DNA of 10,835 bases, from NCBI GenBank assembly GCA_900541785.1, contig UQKY01000057.1, positions 1-10,835 on the forward strand, given 5' to 3'. Both the position numbers and the translations under genes were made by a program. This stretch comes from an uncultured Collinsella sp. (GTDB taxonomy: Bacteria; Actinomycetota; Coriobacteriia; Coriobacteriales; Coriobacteriaceae). Each line of letters starts with the position of its first letter. Position 1 is the first letter of the stretch. This document shows positions 7,061 to 10,835 of the stretch, in pieces. The notes under the pieces are model-generated. The model was not told where the DNA came from. It saw nothing but the letters and a program-made list of their open reading frames with translations, and did no database searches.

Positions 7061-8842
7061 CTATATGCGTCCAAGATCGTATGCTCGGGCAGCCCCCTCG
7101 CCTGCGCACGCCAAATTGGCTACAGCCTCCTGTGTGCCAAGCGCATCCTCAAGGCTCATGGGTCTGCGACAGGCCGGCAGAACTAAGTCGATACCCTGTC
7201 CATACACCGCATCCAAGCTGTCCGCACGACCGCCCACGACGGCGACCACCGGCTTGCCATATCGCTTCGCACGACGGGCCACGCCCACCGGTGCCTTACC
7301 GGCGGCGGATTGCTCGTCCATGTTGCCCTCGCCTGTAATGACCAGGTCGACATCGCGCACGCGCTCGTCGAACCCAATCAGATCGAGCACCGTCTCCGCG
7401 CCCAAGCGTAGCTCCGCACCGAGCGCTAGCAGCGCGGCGCCCAGGCCGCCGGCGGCGCCGGCACCGGGCACACCGAGCACCGAGCCAAATGTCCGCACGC
7501 CCTCGGGCGCGCGCAACAACCCCTGAGCCCGCACCCCGGTAATCGCCGCATCGAGCAGGCGGCCGTAGCCGACCATCCAGCTGTCGTACCCGCGCAGTAC
7601 CTCGGCATCACCCGCCGGCAAACCCTTCTGCCCACCAAACACCGCCAGTGCGCCTCGACGCCCCACGAGCGGATTCTCGACATCGGAAAGCACCACGACA
7701 CGCGTGCCATTCAGTGCCCGAAGCGCCGGTGCCAAATCGATACTCGCCACGCGTTCAAGGCCCGCGAGACCGGGGGCGATATTGCGGCCACGGTCATCGA
7801 CAAGATGGGCGCCCAACGCCTGCAGCATGCCGGCGCCACCGTCGTTGGTGGCACTGCCGCCCAAGCCAATATAGATCGTCTTTGCACCCGCGCGAACCGC
7901 ACGAAGCATGAGCTCGCCCGCGCCATAGGTTGTGGCCGCCAACGCCGCCGACTCCGTACGGGGCGAATACCCAATACCCGCCGCCTCGGCCATCTCAATT
8001 ACAGCCGACTCGCGCTGACCGTCCACCAGCATCCGGGCAGACACGCGGTCGCCCAAGGGGCCTGCGACTTCACATGCCACGACCTCACCGCCGCACGCGG
8101 CGATGGCGTCGAGCGTTCCCTCGCCGCCATCCGCCAGCGGCAACGCGCTTACCTGGGCATCAGGCCACACACGGCGCACACCTTCGGCAACGGCACCCTC
8201 CGCCTGCGAGCTCGACACGCTGCCTTTAAAGGAGTCGATCGCCAACAGCACGCGGCGGGACCGGCGCTGCACGGGGCCAAAGTCGAGCGTCTCGCCAGCG
8301 AGATCCCCAACTCCCGCAAGCGCCTCGGCGTGGGCGGCATGTGCCTCAAGATCGGCCCCACAACCGCAGCCAGCACCATCGGTGCCACGCAGCCCACTAA
8401 AATAGCCGCTCAACACCTCACGACACTCATCCGCCAGCACGCCGGCATGTACGTTAAACCGATGATTCAGGCGCGAATCGGCATTCAGGTCGTATAGCGA
8501 CCCCAGAGCGCCCGCTTTAGCATCGGACGCGCCGTACACGCAGCGCCCCACGCGCGCGTTAACCATAAGCCCCGCGCACATGCAGCAGGGCTCGAGCGTT
8601 ACGTAGACCGTGCAATCGGAAAGGCGCCAACGACCGAGCGACCGCGCGGCGGCGCATAGGGCCGCAAACTCGGCATGCGCCGAAGGGTCCTGGTCGAGCT
8701 CGCGGCGATTATGCGCCCGCGCGACGATCTCACCCGCGCGCACCACTACGGCGCCGATCGGCACCTCGCCCACCGCCGCGGCGGTACGCGCCTCCGCCAG
8801 CGCCTCGCGCATGAACTTCTCATCGATTCCGGTGCTCGTCAT
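7061..8842 (-). CDS. TadA tRNA adenosine deaminase - glycerate kinase fusion
   Basis: This single open frame of 593 residues joins two enzymes. Residues 1-153 are a TadA-type deaminase, which converts A34 to inosine in tRNA-Arg(ACG). It has the zinc and proton-shuttle motif H56-A-E58, P85-C86-x-x-C89, and the TadA-like stretch MVNARVGRCVYGASDAKAGA. Residues from about 197 form a complete glycerate kinase of the GlxK/GarK family, which phosphorylates glycerate with ATP. They show IDSFKGS (202-208), PLADGGEGT (235-243), YIGLGGSATNDGG, a DVENPLVGRRGA block, and ITGEGNMDEQSAAGKAPVGVA. The linker, about 154-196, is Ala/Gly-rich with a CGC motif. Both halves look intact and of full family length. 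I chose ATG 8842 because AAGG (8849-8852, in AGGGAAGG) is 6 bases upstream. The longer frame to 8893 would run to the edge of the tRNA-Ser gene. No pathway link between the two activities is known to me. Confidence 0.9.
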   Translation of the reverse strand: MTSTGIDEKFMREALAEARTAAAVGEVPIGAVVVRAGEIVARAHNRRELDQDPSAHAEFAALCAAARSLGRWRLSDCTVYVTLEPCCMCAGLMVNARVGRCVYGASDAKAGALGSLYDLNADSRLNHRFNVHAGVLADECREVLSGYFSGLRGTDGAGCGCGADLEAHAAHAEALAGVGDLAGETLDFGPVQRRSRRVLLAIDSFKGSVSSSQAEGAVAEGVRRVWPDAQVSALPLADGGEGTLDAIAACGGEVVACEVAGPLGDRVSARMLVDGQRESAVIEMAEAAGIGYSPRTESAALAATTYGAGELMLRAVRAGAKTIYIGLGGSATNDGGAGMLQALGAHLVDDRGRNIAPGLAGLERVASIDLAPALRALNGTRVVVLSDVENPLVGRRGALAVFGGQKGLPAGDAEVLRGYDSWMVGYGRLLDAAITGVRAQGLLRAPEGVRTFGSVLGVPGAGAAGGLGAALLALGAELRLGAETVLDLIGFDERVRDVDLVITGEGNMDEQSAAGKAPVGVARRAKRYGKPVVAVVGGRADSLDAVYGQGIDLVLPACRRPMSLEDALGTQEAVANLACAGEGAARAYDLGRI

Positions 8843-8854
8843 CGTTCGCCTTCC

Positions 8855-8883
8855 CTGTTGCAAACCCAAAACGATGCTATCAT
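8855..8883 (+). promoter_or_regulatory. Possible promoter of tRNA-Ser
   Basis: TATCAT (8878-8883) matches the -10 hexamer at 5 of 6 positions and would place the transcript start about 4 bases before the tRNA. The -35 candidate CTGTTG (8855-8860) at a 17-base spacing is weak. The region overlaps the leader of the divergent TadA fusion gene. Confidence 0.4.
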
Positions 8884-8893
8884 TACGACTCAC

Positions 8894-8983
8894 GGAGAGA
8901 TGGCAGAGCGGTTGAATGCGGCGGTCTTGAAAACCGTTGAGCGCGAGAGCGTTCCGGGGGTTCGAATCCCCCTCTCTCCGCCA
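8894..8983 (+). tRNA. tRNA-Ser (anticodon UGA)
   Basis: The acceptor stem pairs GGAGAGA (8894-8900) with TCTCTCC (8973-8979), followed by discriminator G and an encoded CCA (8981-8983). The anticodon arm is GCGGT / ACCGT around the loop CTTGAAA (8926-8932), with anticodon TGA at 8928-8930. A long variable arm and the T-arm sequence GGTTCGAATCC confirm a class II serine tRNA that reads UCA and, by wobble, other UCN codons. Confidence 0.97.
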
Positions 8984-8986
8984 CTC

Positions 8987-9571
8987 TTAGTGACTCACCG
9001 GCGTCATGGTCCGCTCGAACAGCGCATCGACCACGTCGGCGATTTCGGATCGGCGCTCTAGTACGTGGCCCGATTCCCACCACTTGGTAAAGAGCCGAAT
9101 AATGCCGCCGGCGACAAACTCAGACGTCGTCTCGAGCGATACGGGCGCGAGCGCGTCCTCGTCAAGCGCACTCATCACGCGCCCGTGTATGGAGCGTGCG
9201 ATGCGGTCGCAAATCATGCTGGTCAGCATACCCGACATACTGCTCGCCAAAATGTTATCCATGAGCTGCTCATGCGCCAGAATCAGATCCATAGCATCGG
9301 CGAACACTTCGTGGCGAAGCGCGCGTACGTCCTCGGCGCCCTCCGCGCTATCCGCATCGGCCCGCTTTTGCGGCAGGCCCGACATGAGCTCATCGATATA
9401 GAAGGCAAAGTAATCGTTTTTGTCGCGGAAGTGCTTGTAGAACGTCGTCCGACGAATCATAGCGCGGTCGCACAGCATGGCAACCGTCACGTCCTCAAAC
9501 CGATGCTCTTCGAGCAGCTCGGTAAAGGCCTCGAACAGGGCCCGATAGGTTTTCTTGATGCGAAGGTCCAT
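8987..9571 (-). CDS. TetR-family transcriptional regulator
   Basis: This is a DNA-binding repressor-type protein of 194 residues. The N-terminal 50 residues form a TetR helix-turn-helix: VTVAMLCDRAMIRRTTFYKHF at about 28-48, with the typical TTFYKHFRDK end. The remaining helices would bind a ligand and dimerise. The style (short, ITRRTTFYKHF-like recognition helix, C-terminal segment of the TetR_C_8/DhaS kind) fits regulators of transporters or small-molecule operons, but the ligand cannot be read from sequence. I chose ATG 9571 because AGGAGGG (9580-9586) lies 8 bases upstream; a longer frame to 9607 lacks a site. It is divergent from lemA and ends 3 bases after the convergent tRNA-Ser. Its target could be its own promoter, lemA, or a distant gene such as the ABC operon; none is shown by an obvious operator. 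Confidence 0.88.
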   Translation of the reverse strand: MDLRIKKTYRALFEAFTELLEEHRFEDVTVAMLCDRAMIRRTTFYKHFRDKNDYFAFYIDELMSGLPQKRADADSAEGAEDVRALRHEVFADAMDLILAHEQLMDNILASSMSGMLTSMICDRIARSIHGRVMSALDEDALAPVSLETTSEFVAGGIIRLFTKWWESGHVLERRSEIADVVDALFERTMTPVSH

Positions 9572-9716
9572 ATATATCGCCCTCCTCAAGGAGAAGACAA
9601 CGCTCACTAATCTGTCGCATATCTTACACCTGTATCGCCCGCCCCCTGGCGAATGGCCTTACCTTGGTGGAAACATAACGCTTACCGGAAAGTTCGGTAT
9701 CGCCAAAGGTTGCGGG

Positions 9717-9722
9717 TATACT
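9717..9722 (+). promoter_or_regulatory. -10 box of the lemA promoter
   Basis: TATACT matches the -10 consensus at 5 of 6 positions, 61 bases before the lemA start codon. A -35 of TTCGGT (9693-9698) at an 18-base spacing is poor. Transcription probably begins near 9729. Confidence 0.45.
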
Positions 9723-9783
9723 AGTAGCGTTACACCAACGGCAGCCGGCGGAAGACGCCGCGGCCATTCGAAACGGAGACACC

Positions 9784-10335
9784 ATGATTCCCGTCATCAT
9801 CGGTATCGTTGTTGTCGTTGTGATTGTCTGCGCCATCGCCGGCATCTACAACAACATGGTCACCAAGCGCAATCGCATCGATAACGCCTGGCAGAACATC
9901 GACACGCAGCTGCAGCGCCGCAACGACCTGATCCCTAACCTGGTCGAGACCGTCAAGGGCTACGCCAAACACGAGCAGGACACGCTTGCCGCCGTGATCA
10001 ACGCGCGCAACGCCGCCGTAAGCGCCACCACGCCCGAAGCCAAGATGGAAGCCGACAACGTGCTGACCGGCGCCCTGCGCCAGCTCTTCGCCGTGGCCGA
10101 GGCTTACCCCGATCTTAAGGCGAACACCAACTTTACGCAGCTCCAAGCCACGCTCGAAGACACCGAGAACAAGGTGAGCTACGCGCGCCAGAGCTACAAC
10201 GACTGCGTGCTTAGCTACAACAACGCCATCCAGACCTTCCCGGCCGTCATCTTTGCCGGCATCTTCCAGTTTAAGGAGCGCCAGGGCTTCGAGGCCGCCG
10301 AAGCTGCCCGCCAGGCACCGACCGTCAAGTTCTAA
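9784..10335 (+). CDS. LemA family membrane protein
   Basis: This 183-residue protein belongs to the LemA family, single-pass membrane proteins with an extracytoplasmic helical bundle. The biochemical role is not known, although the Listeria protein is linked to antigen presentation and others lie near HtpX proteases. Residues 2-21 form one hydrophobic segment. The conserved block NRIDNAWQNIDTQLQRRNDL and then IPNLVETVKGYAKHE follows at about 31-65. The body is coiled-coil-like, and the C-terminus has the family's YNNAIQTFPAVIFAGIFQF stretch (about 146-164). The length is normal. GGAG (9775-9778) lies 5 bases before the ATG. Many lemA genes are followed by a TPM or HtpX gene. Here a strong terminator comes 36 bases after the stop, so it is monocistronic. 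Confidence 0.94.
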   Translation: MIPVIIGIVVVVVIVCAIAGIYNNMVTKRNRIDNAWQNIDTQLQRRNDLIPNLVETVKGYAKHEQDTLAAVINARNAAVSATTPEAKMEADNVLTGALRQLFAVAEAYPDLKANTNFTQLQATLEDTENKVSYARQSYNDCVLSYNNAIQTFPAVIFAGIFQFKERQGFEAAEAARQAPTVKF

Positions 10336-10371
10336 CAGATCCGCAGCGTATCCTTAATCGGATATATGCAT

Positions 10372-10410
10372 AAACCGCCCCGTCGAATGCATACTTCGAC
10401 GGGGCGGTTT
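10372..10410 (+). terminator. Strong intrinsic terminator of lemA
   Basis: A perfect 16-bp stem (10372-10387 with 10395-10410) with a 7-base loop begins 36 bases after the lemA stop codon. Its right arm ends in TTT and is followed by CCTTT, a moderate U-rich tail. Confidence 0.88.
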
Positions 10411-10440
10411 CCTTTGTCGCGAAGGTCCCCCTCAAGGTGC

Positions 10441-10642
10441 CGTGCATTTTTGGGAGTATTCAACATGCCCGACAGCTTCGGGCGCCACGTAAATGCCAAA
10501 GACCGCGAATATCCCCGCAAATCAAACGCTGTCAGCCCATAACCACGCCCATCATTCGTAGAAAACATCGAGAAATCCCGATTTTTCGCCCGAAGTCGGT
10601 ATGCAGGGGCCTTCGATTGCAGAATACTCGCAAAAATGCACG
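10441..10642. repeat. About 200-bp element with near-perfect terminal inverted repeats
   Basis: The left end 10441-10461 and the reverse complement of the right end 10622-10642 agree at 20 of 21 positions (one G/C difference at 10453). Just inside each arm a CTTCGGGCG block recurs in inverted orientation (10476-10484 and 10587-10595). GGTG (10436-10439) and CCACC (10646-10650) may extend the ends. The interior, about 100 bases, has no convincing reading frame. It contains further short dyads, for example GCCCGA/TCGGGC at 10468-10484. The size and shape suggest a miniature inverted-repeat element (MITE) or a genus-specific intergenic repeat. I see no clear target-site duplication. It lies between the lemA terminator and another hairpin, which is a tolerant site for insertion. 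Confidence 0.75.
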
Positions 10643-10670
10643 TCGCCACCACCCCCACATGGCGCGAACC

Positions 10671-10699
10671 AAAACAAAAGCGCGGCCAAAAGGCCGCGC
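10671..10699 (-). terminator. Minus-strand intrinsic terminator
   Basis: GCGCGGCC (10680-10687) and its complement (10692-10699) flank AAAA. On the minus strand the stem is followed by TTTTGTTTT (10671-10679). It should end a transcript coming from the right edge of the window. Confidence 0.75.
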
Positions 10700-10794
10700 G
10701 CCATCTTTATTCAGATCTATATTGCCCGTAACGACTGCGCCGAGGTAACGCAGGCCCGGGGGCGACCTTCCTTTCCGGCGCACTCCGCAGGACG

Positions 10795-10835
10795 AAAGAA
10801 CCCCCGCCGCACGTAGTGCGCAGCGGGGGTTCTTT
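10795..10835. terminator. Bidirectional hairpin at the window edge
   Basis: A perfect 13-bp stem (10795-10807 with 10823-10835), extended inward by a 5-bp stem (10808-10812 with 10816-10820) after a 2-base bulge, closes on a GTA loop. Both arms begin or end in A/T-rich AAAGAA and TTCTTT, so it could terminate in either direction. What follows is outside the window. Confidence 0.7.

Larger units (their letters stand above)
10643..10835. other. Terminator-flanked right edge, no gene supported
   Basis: Apart from the two hairpins listed separately, the 95 bases 10700-10794 between them show no gene I can support. Short open minus-strand frames cross it, but none has a ribosome binding site and a recognisable product. 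It could be the 3' end of a minus-strand gene from beyond the window, or a small RNA between two terminators. Confidence 0.4.

Noticed and set aside
9575..9704. Three TATCGCC direct repeats between the TetR gene and lemA
   Set aside because: Seven-base matches at irregular spacing (58 and 65) are weak evidence in GC-rich DNA and show no dyad symmetry. They are kept only as a remark in the divergent-region finding.
10332..10783. Minus-strand frames of 108 and 83 codons at the right end
   Set aside because: They run through the lemA terminator, the inverted-repeat element or the minus-strand terminator and have no convincing start. Structure explains the region better than coding.
1..10835. 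CRISPR array, transposase, phage or classical defence genes
   Set aside because: No regularly spaced repeats, no DDE or integrase motifs and no known defence domains were seen in any supported gene.

Overview
The window looks like chromosomal DNA of a high-GC Gram-positive bacterium. From the overall style of the genes (GC-rich coding sequence, a Gram-positive cell-wall sorting tail, strong AGGAGG-type ribosome binding sites, CCA encoded in the tRNA gene) I would guess a gut Coriobacteriia such as Collinsella. The genus is a recollection-based guess and was not tested by any search.

Layout, left to right. Positions 1-115 hold no gene I can assign. A small Flavodoxin_3-type flavodoxin (116-667, minus) follows, with a promoter and an overlapping palindrome upstream of it. 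Next is a two-gene minus-strand operon (2734-4587 then 874-2733) for the two half-transporters of a heterodimeric ABC exporter. One half has a degenerate ATP site and the other a canonical catalytic site, and the two genes abut with no gap. The intergenic stretch 4588-4878 is rich in hairpins, including a nearly self-complementary 100-bp inverted repeat. The 4.5S/SRP RNA gene (ffs, about 4879-4981, minus) lies beyond it with its own promoter. A secreted von Willebrand factor A protein with a sortase-like tail (5179-6912, minus) comes next, ending in a strong terminator. It is followed by a single gene (7061-8842, minus) that fuses a tRNA adenosine deaminase (TadA) to a glycerate kinase. A tRNA-Ser(UGA) gene (8894-8983, plus) is divergent from that fusion and converges, 3 bases apart, on a TetR-type regulator (8987-9571, minus). 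A LemA membrane protein (9784-10335, plus) ends at a strong terminator. The last 425 bases carry no convincing gene, but they hold a roughly 200-bp element bounded by near-perfect 21-bp terminal inverted repeats and two further terminator hairpins.

How the parts relate. The two ABC genes should act as one membrane complex. tRNA-Ser, tadA and ffs are neighbours in a conserved translation and secretion neighbourhood in Firmicutes (in Bacillus, tadA-scr-dnaX). Here that neighbourhood appears to be interrupted by the vWA surface-protein gene, and ffs is followed by the ABC operon instead of dnaX. The TetR regulator and LemA are divergent and have no obvious pathway link to their neighbours. I see no CRISPR array, transposase, phage gene or classical defence system. 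The least explained items are the TadA-glycerate kinase fusion, the 100-bp palindrome at 4726-4825, and the inverted-repeat element at 10441-10642.
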